Shown: positions 19,310 through 32,900, counted from the first letter of the stretch. The stretch: DNA of 64,000 nt from Callaeas wilsoni (GCA_013398955.1 VWPU01014885.1:62001-126000), one strand, 5' to 3'. Numbers and translations are program-made. Notes: generated by a model from the letters alone, not told the origin.

Positions 19310-22300
19310 CGCCCTTATAATTATGTAAATTGGGGCCAAATTTGGCTGAGCCTTATGCGTAAAAGTCAAACTAGGTGAGAGTATTGAGGGAAAAGTAATT
19401 CAAACAATGCCAGACTCAGCTGGATAAATTTTTTGAACCTGTCACTAAGCCCCTTGTTAAATAATATTGTTTTCACAGTTCTGAAATTAACACTGAAGCA
19501 GAAACTTTTACTGTAAAGTATTTAATTTCAAAAATTGCAACCACAGTATCTGATGTGTTGCTTGAATTTACAAAGACATGTTTAATCACAGTCTTCATGA
19601 ATATGTCTTGCTACTAGGCTTGGGATTGTGTAATCCTGAAAATTTCTGAAGGTATTAGAACTTGCTTACGGAGATTATTTTAAACTTTCTTTCACAGAAA
19701 GAGACTAATAAAGTAGTCTTTCTAGCAGTGGAGGAAGCTATGAACCATGCACAGACAACCTTCAACTAGGCAGAAGACTGTGAAGAAAAGGAGTTCAAAC
19801 TTTTCTGTTAGCCTGAAGAGTTAAAGAAGGTCAGAGCCAATCAGGATGGAGTTAATTAAATGGTGCAGCTATTAAAAAATAAGGAAAGAAGGTAACAGTA
19901 CTAACAAAACATTGATATAACCCTTAAATTACACAAGTTAGGTAGATGTTTCTTATATTTGTGGTATGTAGACAAATTGTTGTTGGAGGGGTTAGAATGA
20001 ATCATGTGTTCTTTTGGATATTTGACGTGTTTTTTTGGTTTTTTGATTGCTTTATATTTTGGTCTGCTCAGTAATGCCTATGCTATTTCAAGAGAACAAG
20101 ATGGTTCTCTTTCAGAGAAGTAAAAGAGGCATTTAAAATGTGGCTTTTGATCACTGTAGTTCTGAAGAGTGTGTGAGGCCTAAACTAGGCAAACCATAAG
20201 TAAAGAGAAACCTATCCATAAAGACCATTATTTCTCAGTCATTGCACAAGTCAGTTCACTTAATTTCTTTATTGATGGGAATTGCATACATAATACAGGT
20301 TTATAATGTGTGTGAATGTGCTTTGTTTTGGACTGTAAAAGAAGATTGAACTGATCTTGCTAACAGGAGCACCAACGGTTCTAGGAAATTATCCAACCTC
20401 CTGGGGAATATTTTGGCAGCGGTCTTAATTGGACCTGTGGTCTCAGCACTGTCATTGTATAGCCCTGTTTTAGCAGTTATTTCTTCTTTTCTTTTTTTTT
20501 TGCTCTGCCACATTTGATGCTCTGTCAGTCAGAGTCCACACTGAGATCAGCCAGAAACTTGCTGTACCAGGAATCATTTGATGTAGCCCTTATTGCATAT
20601 TAGGTGCTGAACAAGGGAGGGCTTTGCCAGAGTGAGGTGTGAGATGTTGCTTTCTGAAACTTTGGAAAATAGATTGTCTACTTTGTCTTCCAGATGGGTG
20701 CAATATCCAAGGCAATTTAGTTCTACATTGTAATTTAAATATGCCTCTGGTTTTTGGAGAAGAGTTAGTGGCATATGATACTTCTGCATTGTAGATGCAT
20801 TCTTGTTGATTTATGTTGCTCTAAATTTTAAGGATTATTATTTTACAGAAAAAATACATAGCATTTTTATCTGTTGTCTCTCTTTCTGTTGTATATGATT
20901 CAGGGATTAAATCTGCACAACCTGTATTTTTGGTGTCTCCTCTGCTATGTAAGAAACAAAACCACACAGCACTGTAGTAAAATATAGTATCTATTGCCTC
21001 CACCAAATCTTTTATTTCATGCTACATAACTTATAAATTGATTTTCTAGACTTAGGAGGACATGTTAAGTTCCTTCAGCTCTCAAGACCATAATGCTTCA
21101 CCAAGCTGTTTTGTTCTCATAACTGGCAGGACACTGAACACCTCTGTAAGCAACAATTTTAAAAGAAAAAGAGGAAGAAGGACAAAATGGAAGAGAAAGG
21201 CTTTTAGAATGTCATGACACATAAGTAAGTACAGTAGCATTCATTCACTCTTTTGTATCATGGAATGATTTTGATTCTTTTGGGATTGTGTTTCAGGAAA
21301 ATGTATTCTCTATTTAAAAAACTGTGAAGTAATCCCATGTCAAATTCACATACAAAGGTAGAATCTTTAGTAAGCTCAGTGTAAGATTACTGTGTATGAT
21401 GAAAATACAAGTGGCCTATTTTATACTTACATTATTTCTAGGATTTTTAATTGAACTAACACAGTTTTCCAGGATATGTGTTGGATCATGCATATATGTT
21501 TATATAGATCTCGCAGTGATACAGTCATATTCTTGACAACTTAATCAAGTTGCTTATATGTAATTGCAGGACCTCAGACTGAGGATGCTGCAGTCCTGTC
21601 TATTGCAACATAATTAACATTTATTCTGTTCTCTTGGTCACTGTGTGACAATGGTACATCCCAGCTTAGCATGGAGTCTGAGTTCCCAGCAGAGAAAAGT
21701 CCGAGCAATCAGTTACAAAATGCTGGTATGCACACTGAGGCTGACTCAGGGACTACTGGGCGAACCTGCATCTATATGCCCACAAGAGGCTGGTCTTGTC
21801 ATCTCACATGATTACATAGGTAAGGCAGGGGGAGTTGGTATGAGTTAGAAAATCCCAGCCAGATTGACAGTGCCGATATGTCTGAGGAGAGCACGGCTGC
21901 TCATGCTAAACCACCTTCTGTGCTTCGAGCCCAGCCAGGTCCCTCCCTGTCACATCTCCAGTGGCTCCCAGAGACCACAAGTGACACAAAGGCACTGAGG
22001 TCATCAGCGCGTGCTGCCTCTGAGCACTTGTCTATCCACTGCAGGCAAACAATGTATACAAGGGCAGAAGCGATGATGATCAAAATCCTGGTCAGTCTTT
22101 CTTTGAGGTGCAATTGTGGTCAAAGCAACTTTCTCTGACCTTCTTTGCTCACTTTTCATCATTGGTGTCTAGATATTTAGGCACCCATTTCTATGCAGTT
22201 ACTGTATTATTTATAGAAGGATGTCCAATACAGATACTGTTAAGAGTGGTGCCAAATAGAAAACCTTACCTAACAAATACATTGGTACAAATATTCTAAA

Positions 22301-25300
22301 ATTACTCTCCAGAAGGGAAACCAAATGCTCTTGCCACAAAAAACCAAGCCAAGGGATTTTGAATTCATGAGAAACAGTGGATATTTATGATGAATTTTTA
22401 ACTCACAACTACTCACCCAAAGATTAATTAAGAAAAATTACTCAGAATAAGAAACAAATGTGTGAAAATGGCAATCTGTTCCTAGACAAATCTTAGGCAG
22501 AAAGGAGCAAGCAAGTTAGTTAATTAAATCTCTTGCTATAAATAATTCATTGAGCCTTTTTTTTTTTTTTTTTAGTTTTAATACTATATATTAGTATTCC
22601 TAAGGGTGTTTTAAGTAGTATGATTACTTATAATATCTCTTGCTTTGGTGGACCCCTCAATCCCATTTATTTCAAAGGCCAACTAGTGTTAGGTAGGGAG
22701 AAATCATTTTGTTTCCCTGTCTTGGACAGATTCGCATTTATATGTCTTCATAGGACATATATCCAACTATCCTAGGACAGTTTTCAGTTTGTCTGTTCAG
22801 TTCAGATATTGTCCCTAGAATATATGTCCTTTCCTGCATGTTCTGAGATTGGGCTTTATTTTTTGCACTAAAATAGAGGCTTTATTATCTAGCAGGGAAA
22901 GACATGAGATTGAAGTTTTCAGATCTTTCAGACTGTGAAATTGGAGTTAAATGGAAAATACTTTTGCATTTAATTGTATACTTTGCTTGTACTAAAATAC
23001 TGGAAAGCATTCAAAAACTTTTAAAACTTATAAAAAATAATAACCCCCTAAAATAATCATATTTTTTGTCTTCCTTCACACTTTTTTTTTGAGTGAGGAG
23101 AAAGGGAAGGAAGAAAACAGAAGAGGAACTCTGAGGATTTGAATTATATAAAACTTATTATGGTCATAAAATTAAGTTTTTGAAAACAGTAAGTTATTTA
23201 ATTTCTTTATGGAAAAGAAACACAAGATATATTTTAGTTCAAAATTCTGAAAATATAAATAAATAGAACAGTCATGGTTTAATGTGCAAAGCAAATGCAT
23301 ACATAGTACATTCTAGTCTCCTATAGCAAGATTTATCTGAAGTTAATATGTCCAGTAAGCAGATAAAAATTTTGTGTGGAAGACTGGGAAAGGTTTTAGA
23401 AGGAAGAGGGAGTATGGTCAGAAAGCAACAAGATATAATATTAACTAAAATATTGTTTACATTTCTCTCTTTAAAATTCTCATATTTGAGGGCCTGTTCT
23501 GAGTTACCTGGATCTTGAATAGAAACTGCTAAAACACAAGTTCTTTATGAAAACCATTTTGAATGGATATTTTTCATCCCTTTTGATTGCTGCTGCAGGT
23601 CTTATGGAATATATATGGACTCGAGCCAGATTTCACTGTTATTATTATCCTCTGAATTAAAAAGCAAATTGTTCTCTGATGAATATGTTTCATTCTTGGA
23701 TGATAATAACTGTATTTTTACTATGAAACACTGATGTCAAATATGCTAAAATGATTTCAGAAGCTGTGAAGTTTATTGTGTATTATGTGTGTTATGTCAC
23801 AATGTTTTTTTATGGAAATATGTATTCATTCTCATAGGATTGCTTTTTAATGAGAAGAGGCAATTTGGATGTAACTTGTGGTAGTAGAATGTAAATTATC
23901 TGAATACCTAGCACAAAACATAATTTTTGGCTGCAAGCAAGTCTGGTAAAAGTTTATCAATGGAATATAATGGGACCATACACTGCAAATGGAAGGTGAT
24001 AAAATATATTACTAAGGGCCAGGGAATTCCAGCCACCCATCAGTTCTGGACAACTGCATTTTGGCTAGGGTTACTGCTTTCCCCTAACAAATATAAAAAT
24101 TCTACAGCTCATCTAACATATATTGGAAATTATGAAAATTGAGAGGTGTAACAAATGGGGCAACTTAACTACTTTAGTAAATTATACTGATTGCAAGCTA
24201 TAAAAGAGAAAGCCTTTGTGTTTTTCTTTTTACTCTTAATGAGTGGTAGCATTTTCTAGCAGGAGGATTGATACTTATTACAGATATATTTTTTCTGAAT
24301 GTTTCTTCTTTTATCTCATTATTGAAGGTTGGTCAACCTCTCTGAGGTAAATGCAGCTGAAAATCAGAAAATAGATCACTGCAATATATGAACATGTGTC
24401 TGACTTGCTATTTTGCAAATTTCTTCTCTGTGGTTTGTATTTAAATTGAGGTGCAGCCATTACTCAAATGTGTCATGAAGTGCTAGGATCCAGTTTGTCC
24501 TCACAGCCTTTTCCAGAGATTTTTTCTCACCCTCTTTGTGATTGTGAAAATTGATCCAACCCTGTAGGCTTGGCCTCAGTAAGATTACTGGAATATAACA
24601 CAACATTCTCAGAAAGATTGTGTGAGCATTCAGCAGCATTGGAAGACAAAAGAGTGCATCAAACTTTCTCCAGGGAGTTTGGTAGCGTTTCCTTGCTGGC
24701 CAGATTCAGATGTGTGATTGCTCTTGAAGCTCAACAGTTATTGCTCAAAAATAAGCTTATATTGCACATGGAGGCCACAACTTCTGTGGGGGTTAAATGA
24801 GTTTCAAAGATCTTATCATAAGATATGATCTTTTGACACTATAAAACCCTTATACTTGTAAAATCTCTGGAAAGAGAGCAGCTGAGTTGTAACGTCTGAA
24901 ATCACAGAGTTGCAGTAGTCATGTGAAAAGTGTCTTAGTAGGCTTTTTCAATTACAGTGTGATTGTGGTATTCTTGAGTGCAGAGATCAGAGATGAATCA
25001 GATCTAGAGATGAACTGAGGGTCTTTGTGAGAAACGTTTGGCCTTGCTGCTGCTCCTTTTTAGCTTTTGAGACAACGTAAAGGAGTATGTGCAAATCCAG
25101 ACAACACACAGGCAGTACAGAGGAGGAGAAAAAGACACATGTTCATATTTTTCCTATGTTTCCCTTGAGAGAAAACATAGACATTTTACAAGAGGATTTA
25201 TCAACTTGTGAAGATTATTTTTGCCTCTCTCCTGATTTGTGCATTTCTGCAGTAACATTTTATTCTGATGGTAGAAGCTAGTCAAAAACAGTGCTAGGAA

Positions 25301-26491
25301 GTGAAAAATCCTTTAGGAAAATAGTTCTTGTTCCTTTCCCACTCTACTTCATAAGAGCGTACACAAGAGAATTCACCAGTTTGTGAATTTCCTTACCAAA
25401 CGGGTACAAAGCTCAAGTGTGCCAAAAAATTTTAAAAGCAGAATTGAAGGTCATATAGTGATGCAGATGACCAGTAAAAATAACATGAACCTTCTTAAAC
25501 TGTTGTGCTTATTTTAGTCAGCAAGTTTAGAAGATATTACTACAAAAATGTCTGAAGAATTGATATTTTTCATTTTTTCCCCCTAGAGTTTACTTATCTC
25601 CTAAGTTTTCTTTAATATATTGAAAAGCAGACTGATAGCCAATTGGTCCTGCAAAATAATTAAGTTTTTGGCATAACTCTGACATAATATTCATCAGAGG
25701 CATACATATTATTTCTTTACAGTAGTAGTTATTGCAGATATTAAGAAGCTATATTCCACAGACTAAAGCTTAACTGCCTCAGAAGTTCATTCCAGTTTCC
25801 TGTCAAACAAAATGTATATTCAGAAAATGTATATTGAATTTATACAATTATCTACTGCTGTATTTAAAAATTTGCCTAGTGGTCTGAGTCCTTTCCCTAA
25901 AAATTTAACAGGAAGATTTGTCCTTGATTTATTAAAGACAGATTCACCAAATTCAAAAAAATGAGCATCATTTTCCTATGCTTTTATAACAGACTTTAAT
26001 TATGAATATAACAATTTAAGTCATGCATTTTTCTGATCGATGTAGATGGAATAATAACAAAAGTATTTATCAAAAATGCTGTAGTTCCAAGGGTGGAGCT
26101 CATGTGTTTTGAAGTGACGGAGTCAATGCTTTGCTTGCTTATTCCAAAAAGTGTCATGAATGTCTGTTTTAACCACTTTTCTATTTTGATCATGATCTGC
26201 GTATAAGAGTTTTACTATTTCCTGTGAAGATCCATTCCTGTGTTACCTAGATGTTTGCTGTCTCTCATGTGCTGTTTTTGTGAGTTTAGTTTTCCTTCAT
26301 GAACAGGTAAAATACAAATTTCTGTGGTATTTAATTCGTACCTTTTTGTGGCAGTATGAACTTTCCTTAATAAAGATTTTAAAGTTCCCATAGATTACTG
26401 CAGAGTATCTTTAATATAAACCCCAAAGTTTTTAATTGGCTGAACATCTGGACAGATTTTATCTGCTGTTGTTGGGGGATGACTACAAAGG
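19310..26491. other. Long AT-rich non-coding stretch
   Basis: No coding gene, RNA or known element is identified. A GC-richer patch at about 21560-22140 includes a possible exon at 21570-21819. It is preceded by TATATGTAATTGCAG and followed by ATAG/GTAAGG, but no coding domain is visible. A T run of about 17 lies near 22558. Other open frames are short and unremarkable. Confidence 0.55.
24804..24836. repeat. Short inverted repeat with nested palindrome
   Basis: AAAGATC at 24806-24812 pairs with GATCTTT at 24827-24833, and the interior includes CTTATCATAAG, itself self-complementary around a single base. It could fold as a small hairpin. Nothing else marks it as functional. Confidence 0.6.
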
Positions 26492-26570
26492 CAATTTAAA
26501 CTTATTTCTTCCTCTTTTTCTTTAATTTCAAGTGCAAATAAAGGACCTACATGTTTGTAACAAGCTCTAG
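26492..26570 (+). repeat. Copy A of an old dispersed or local repeat
   Basis: The segment ending TTCAAGTGCAAATAAAGG ACCTAC (26527-26550) matches 27431-27454 at 22 of 24 positions. Weaker similarity extends about 30 bp to the left (pyrimidine-rich CTTATTTCTTCC) and some bases to the right. It is a direct repeat with copies about 900 bp apart, either a local duplication or two members of an unnamed family. Confidence 0.6.
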
Positions 26571-27400
26571 ATGGCTATGCAACTGATTGTGTTCAAAAAT
26601 GCTCATTCAAATGTGTCCTTTGTGTACATATTTGCTGTGGTATGGAGCAAAATTAGGAATCAGAAAATCAGAAAGCTTGTTAATAATAAAATAATTTTCA
26701 TTGCTATTATTTAAAGGCAATTTTTTCATTGAGATGCAGAAAGATTTTTGTGTGTATGCTTACAAGTACCTAAATGTTTACTGCCTAGAGTTAGAAATTA
26801 GACAGAGTTAACAGCCTGAAAATGAAAGTAATTCAAATTTATATCCTAAATATAAATTCCCCAAAAAGAGAAGGGCAGAAGAAATTGTTTAATGAAATAC
26901 AAAGACCTTCAGCTCAGTATCTGAAAATTATATTGATCTTTTAAATATTTATAAATCCACTTTAAAAATCTATTACAAGGTCCATTTTTTATTTAGTAAA
27001 AATATCATGTCCCCTTATTTTCTTTTTTTTTCTAAGAGATTTTTACACAAATCTCACAAATCTCAATTCAAAATTTACATAAAACTGTACTGGACATTTA
27101 AAATGTGTTTGAAGGAATTTGTCTCTGCAAAATCTATTTTTTACTTGAGTGTTTTTACTTAATTTACTGAGGTGCCATTTTGTTATCTTACTTGTTAGTT
27201 TGTTTATTTCTTCTAGTTTCTGTTATTCTCGATCACTATTTTGGGGGGAAAATATTCACCAAAAATATGTTTTCTTACTAGAAATTCTAGTTGAAAATCA
27301 TGAATTCGTACAGGAGGTATTTATAACTGTATTTCAAATTTCTTAATGTATTACAGTTGCACCTAATAGGTCAAATCTCTATACTTTTCCAGAATTTCAA

Positions 27401-27470
27401 GTAATTTATTTATTCACCTTCTTCTTGAAGTTCAAGTGTAAGTAAAGGACCTACTCTGAACGAAGCAGTT
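27401..27470 (+). repeat. Copy B of the same repeat
   Basis: TTCAAGTGTAAGTAAAGG ACCTAC at 27431-27454 pairs with the copy near 26527. It is followed closely by a microsatellite and an unnamed open frame. Confidence 0.6.
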
Positions 27471-27480
27471 CTTGGACACA

Positions 27481-27600
27481 GTGTGTGTCTGTCTATATCT
27501 ATCTATCTATCTAGATATAAATGATGTAGTCAGATGAAGATAGATGGATATATATAGATATAGGTATAGATATAGGTATAGGTGATAGAGATAAAGGTAT
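27481..27600. repeat. Compound microsatellite (TCTA/GATA and related units)
   Basis: A GT/CT-rich start leads into several TATC units (CTATCTATCTATCTA) and then a degenerate ATAG/GATATAGGTATA array up to about 27600. This is simple sequence DNA of tetranucleotide and hexanucleotide type. Confidence 0.9.
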
Positions 27601-27606
27601 TTCACA

Positions 27607-27942
27607 GTGAGTATAGATCAATATGAACATACTGCTCTCCTGAAGGGCTTACAATCTGAACAGAGGAGACGGGATGGGAGAATAAAAGAACGCTTATTAT
27701 CTCATATTTGTAGTTACCAAAGTGATGCAGAAAAAAATTTGCTACAAGAAATTGACAGTAGGAATCCTGGAGGAGAGCTTGATCTCCTGGCTACCGTTGT
27801 GCTTACTGCCTTCCTTTCAACTGGTGCATTAATTCAGTCTGTGAGACAATGCAGCCATAGAACTGTGTCAAAATATGCAGTAATACCTGCTGATCTGCAT
27901 GACTATGTAAATCCACTGCTATTACCAGATTATTCTGCTTGA
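27607..27942 (+). other. Unassigned 111-codon open frame, doubtful
   Basis: A frame from ATG (by the nearest in-frame start) to TGA encodes a hypothetical 111-residue product. It begins with a charged stretch (KGLQSEQRRRDGRIKERL), then a short hydrophobic part (LLATVVLTAFLSTGALI). I recognise no family. The DNA near 27640 (GGGCTTACAATCTGAACAGA) resembles a motif common to old vertebrate interspersed repeats, so a repeat origin is more likely than a gene. No splice sites, poly(A) signal or neighbouring exons support expression. Confidence 0.2.
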
Positions 27943-29489
27943 AAGGCAGTGCCCAATTAGGAATGGTTTCTTACAAACGAAAGCACCACCTATGGATTTT
28001 TGTTGTTTTAAATGAACAAACAAAAATCTCATTTTTATTGCTGCATCATACCCACAAAGTCTATATTTGTTGACCAAGAATAGGGCTTCTCTGCAGCAGT
28101 TAAGAAGTCTTCTAACATGAACAGGAGAGCGATAAGCTTACGTACCATAAAGTTGATCACGTATGTGTAGAAAATGTCCATCAAATTCAGAAATAAGTTT
28201 CACATGATCTTCTGTGTATTCATTATCATGCACTACAGTATTGTGCTTGTATTGATGGATTAGAAGTGAACACTTTCCCCTAATAAATTTCATCAAATCT
28301 TTGATTTGATACAGCTTGTTTTGAAAGACAGTGCTTTTGGCATTGGGAGGAAAAAATAAAATAGGTCACAGCTCATTTAAATTCCAAAATGCAGTTAACT
28401 ACTATTTCAAAGCCTGTAGCAACAACTTTGGAGATGAAACATTAAAAAGACAGCAAGTTTAACGTTATGTAAGTGTAAAAAGACAGGCACAAACAATTAG
28501 ATTGAAAATGTATTTAATGCTGGTAGTAGTTAAAAATTATTCTCTCCATTAATTTTCACTTTTCCTTTAAAATTTCCTGCACACAAATATGAAAAAAAGA
28601 AAGTCTAGAGTACAATTGGAAGAGAGAAAAGCTCAATTTTTGTCCAGTTTGAAATGGGAAATAATAATCTAAAGCTGTCAGATCCACTACTGCAGATTTA
28701 GCTGAAGATGTTTCCTTGCCCTTCTGCCAGAGATCACCACCACCTCAGTAGCTACAGCAGAACAGATTGCTTGTCAGCTGCTGCACTTTGACATATTAAT
28801 AAATAGTTCCTTTTATTAGCAGCTGGAGTGTCACAGCCAGACTGTGAACCAAAGCAACTGTAAGAACATGCAGTCTGTTCTGTGCTGTCTCTACAGGGCA
28901 ACCTTTGGCAGAGAGAGAAGTCCAGATAGGTTAGGGCAGTACTGTATTAAAGCACTTTGAGAAAATAAACCTATCACAGATTTTCAAGCTATCAGTTTTC
29001 CTTCATCTCTTATGGATTCAGCTGCAGTTTTCTTAGATTCAAATTTATCTGAATTGCTATTCAATCCTTGCCTATATCAAAACTATATATGCTTTGTTGT
29101 ATCAAAAAAATCACTTAATGATCTAAATCTTATTATGTGATTCAGTAACTCATCTTCATTTGATCACAGTATATATATTTTCCCCCATTATACTTTGCAG
29201 AAAATGTAACTAACACAATTCACTTGGAGTTATAGGTATGAGCCTTTGATTATGCTACTACAACTTTTGATTCCCTCTGCACACTCAGCTTCCCAAATGT
29301 TCTTCATATCATGAAGACTGGTCTTAGTGCAAATTTTAGCAATGCTTCATGACATTTAGAGTAAAGATTTGGGGGGCACACATCTGAAGTTTACATAAAT
29401 TCATTAAATATATAAGAAAATTTGCAGTTGCCTTTTACATCCTTGCCATTCTCAAGTCCACTGCTGCAAATCTAGGCGATGCTTCTTCA
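27943..29489. other. AT-rich non-coding DNA
   Basis: Nothing identifiable is present. Composition is AT-rich with no long open frames. Confidence 0.6.
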
Positions 29490-29935
29490 TTTCACATTGG
29501 TAGCCTGTCCCCTTTTCTACCTTCCATATAGGATATTTTTATTTTTTAGTTCAGTCAGCAATTCCCTATTTAGCCAGTTTGGCCACCTGCCATGCCTATT
29601 CAGCTTCTTGCACACTGGAATAGACCATTAAAGAGTACTTTGTGAAGGTTGTCCTAGAAAATCAACCGACTGATTCTGGACCCCCTTCTCTGGCCTGTCA
29701 GCATCCCATTGCTTCCTGCCTATCCATGTGCTGACAATGCCAAAATCTGTGCTTAAGTCTTTTGTCTCACTTCCCCAGATGTTAAATCCCTACTGTTTCA
29801 TAGTCCCTTAAGCAAAAGCTTTCATTGACTATTTTGCATCTGGCAAGTTCATCCTTGATTTTAAGGAGCAAAGAATCTTCCAGATTGTAGTGTCTAACCT
29901 GCATCAAAAATTGTGCCTAGCAATTTGCTGGATAT
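29490..29935 (-). mobile_element. Decayed CR1 ORF2 fragment, minus strand
   Basis: The plus strand is similar to the antisense of the CR1 segment between endonuclease and reverse transcriptase. CATGCCTATTCAGCTTCTTG near 29592, GGAATAGACCATT near 29617, AACCGACTGATTCTGGACCC near 29662 and GCCAAAATCTGTGCTTAAGT near 29740 correspond in order to the ORF2 linker coding for the FRRADFGLF, WLIFKDHLL and CIP-type motifs. TGGCAAGTTCATCCTTGATT near 29841 fits further upstream. The left edge is vague. Divergence is high, so this is an old copy. The same region of CR1 is present at about 16.6-16.9 kb on the plus strand. Confidence 0.6.
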
Positions 29936-32900
29936 AACACGCTCATTAGGTAACATGAAAAGGAGGTATTAGAGCTCATAAACTCAGCAGGCAGTTAGGA
30001 GTTGTAAGTTGACATAAGCCACGTGCAGCTGTACTATATAGGACAAATGGCATTACAGAGCAGATTGGTGAATTTTAACAAATAGTGGAATCAATGGTAA
30101 CATAGAATAATTGTTAACATAGCATTCAATATTTACCACCATTTAACTTGTGCTTCCTGGTCCCTGGCTGCAGTTGTCTCACACTGTTTACCCTCAACAC
30201 TAGGTCTAATGCCCTTCATTGCATCCTGTCCTGTGATCCCCACCTGCTGTAGCTTTGTTGATGATTGTTCTAAAAACATAATTCCTTGAAATTTACATAG
30301 CACCTATCTACTTCATCTTTGATCCAATAATAGAGAAGCCTTAGTCTGAGAGTTGAGACAAATAATTTATTATTATCAATAATACAAGGAGTTATCTTTT
30401 ATGGCTAAGCAATTCTAATAATCCCTTCTTAATCTATTGAGTCATATTTTCACCTACAGGGAACAACCTGTTGATTGCCTCAGCTTCTGCTACTCTCTTT
30501 GGATGTACAATTCGCTGCCTTGATTCATTTTTAATAAAACTTACTTGAACCCATCAGACATGAGTCTCACTTTGAAAGGCATCAGGGTCTATGAGAAGGA
30601 GAATTTCTTTAATTCATTGCTGGTTTATAGTCTACTGGAAAAAAAATTCTGTGTTTTTTCTGAAGTTCCTTTCTCTGCAAATTTTTTAAAAACATTCAGT
30701 TTTCATTTTTCGAAAGCTGTCCACTCAGTTTTTGCTAGAAATATCTGGGCTTTTTAATATAGATTTTTAAAGTGATATGCAGACAAACTCATTATGATAA
30801 ACATTGTTTATGTTACAGATAGGGACTATGAGGCACAGAAAGGGGTTCTGCTTTTCAGTAAAGAAGATCTTGGTATATTAGCTAGACAAAGCGTAGTGCT
30901 TACTCTTACTTTGAAATTTTTCTAGACACAATTTAACTGTTTTAGAAGCCAATTCTGAAACATTTTGTGCTCTGTAAGGTAGTTCAGGGTAATCTACAGG
31001 GTTGCAGAAGCTACAGTTTAAGTTCCAACCTAATAACTCTTTTCTGCTCACCAGGACATTATACCTGTCATAGAATTTTCTATCTTTTCTCAGTCTTTTC
31101 TAAATCATCACTGACAAGGCTGTTTTCATTTTCTTGCTTTTTTATCGCCTCTTTATTCCCATTATTTATTATAATTCAATGTATGTTTTAGATTTCTTTT
31201 CAATTCTGATTAAGTAGTTAACAAATCTCTGAGGTTACACTTTATTACATGGACACTCTTGATAAGGCTTGTTTTGAAGCTGCTTTTAAATTTGTCTTTT
31301 CAACATACAAATTAAATGATTGAAGAGTGATTGAAGACTGCAGCAATCTTTGAGTTCATTTTATCTTAAGCATGTTCATTAATTAATTTCCCTTTTGTAT
31401 AAAAAATTTCACAAACTGGAGAACACAAGTAAAATATTCTGTGGTTAGTCTCCTAACTGGTGAGTTCAAATCTTGTTATTTTGATGAGCCTAGAGCTAGA
31501 ATATTTTAAATATCTTTAACTGACTTTGCAGTATCTAAAGGCTAAAACTTTTGTGATCTTCAGTTTCTCACACTTCAGTTGTGAGCAATGACAACTGAAG
31601 TCATTATTTACTATATTAATTTCAGCAAAACCATGAAAACTAAAGCAAATTTTCCCTTTTGAGAGTGCAAGTAATCTCTAACTTGTACAATTGCAGGTTG
31701 TTAAAAAGTTTAATGGTGGAGAATATTGAATGCTGTATTTACAATGATTCTGTTACCATTGCTTTTATTACTTATTAAAATTCACCAATCCTCTGTATTA
31801 TCCCATTAGTCCTATATAGTATAGTTGCATGTGGCTTAAGTCAGCTGACAGTTAAATAATGTTAGTGATTTAAGGAAAGTAACTAGCAGAGATAGCATAT
31901 GCTTATCTCAGAGAGAGTGTCTGGCAAGTATTTCAGGCATTTGGTTTATGGTAAAAAGATCTAAAACATCTATGATAATATATCTAGTTGTGATCATTAA
32001 AATCAGATGCTAAGGGATTATTCGTAGGATAATTTCCAGAAGTAAGGACTTGCAAAGGTTCTGTGAATCAAAAAGAGCCTGGATATTTCATTGTCCTTCT
32101 TCGTAGAATAAAAATATTTCTTGGCTTTGTTTTCATAAGCTTTGAAAGAGACTAGGGGCTTTCTGTGTTGTGTAAACTGAGGTCTGAAGAACAGTTTATA
32201 TGGCTCTGCTTTAGCAGAATAAATTGATTTTTATTTGCTTTTAATGCTTTTGCACTTGAAAAAATAATTAAGGTATTCTACTGGAAAATCATGACATATC
32301 TGAATTTTTATTTCTAGACGTTATAATACACATAAGAACCTGGAGAGAGGCTGGAGACTGCAGAATGCATTGTATTAAGAAAACCCCCTGCAATCTCAAA
32401 AAAACCCGAACAAACTAGAAGTCCACAGAGACTTGGCTATATCTGCTCTCTTTTTTAGGGAATTTCAGATAACAGATATTCTGGAAAAACAAATAAAACT
32501 AGTGACTTACATTGGTTCATACATCAATTAGTTGCCTTCACCTTAATCCAATAATGAAGGAAAGAGTACCATGATTTTTTGATAGCTGACTTTGATAACA
32601 TGATTATTTCATCAGCTTGAAGCACTGGTACATTATGAACTACTTAAACGAGAAGCGATACTTTATGTTGATTGTTTATTGCTGAAAATTTACTAGACAA
32701 TGTGTAGTCTGCCAAGGTTACATATGTCTCACAGCTCCATGCATAATGCAATTATGTGGAGAATCATAAAAATCTATAAATTGATACTTGGTTGTTTTGT
32801 TTGAATGTGCAGAATAATTCTACCCTAGTCTCTAAAGTCTGGTCCTGTTCTTTCACATCTCTAAGCAAGTGGTTTTGAATAAAAGCTGTAGAAGACTGAA

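Noticed and set aside
31572..31601. Possible microRNA precursor
   Set aside because: The stem is only 11 bp and does not extend; precursors need a much longer paired stem.
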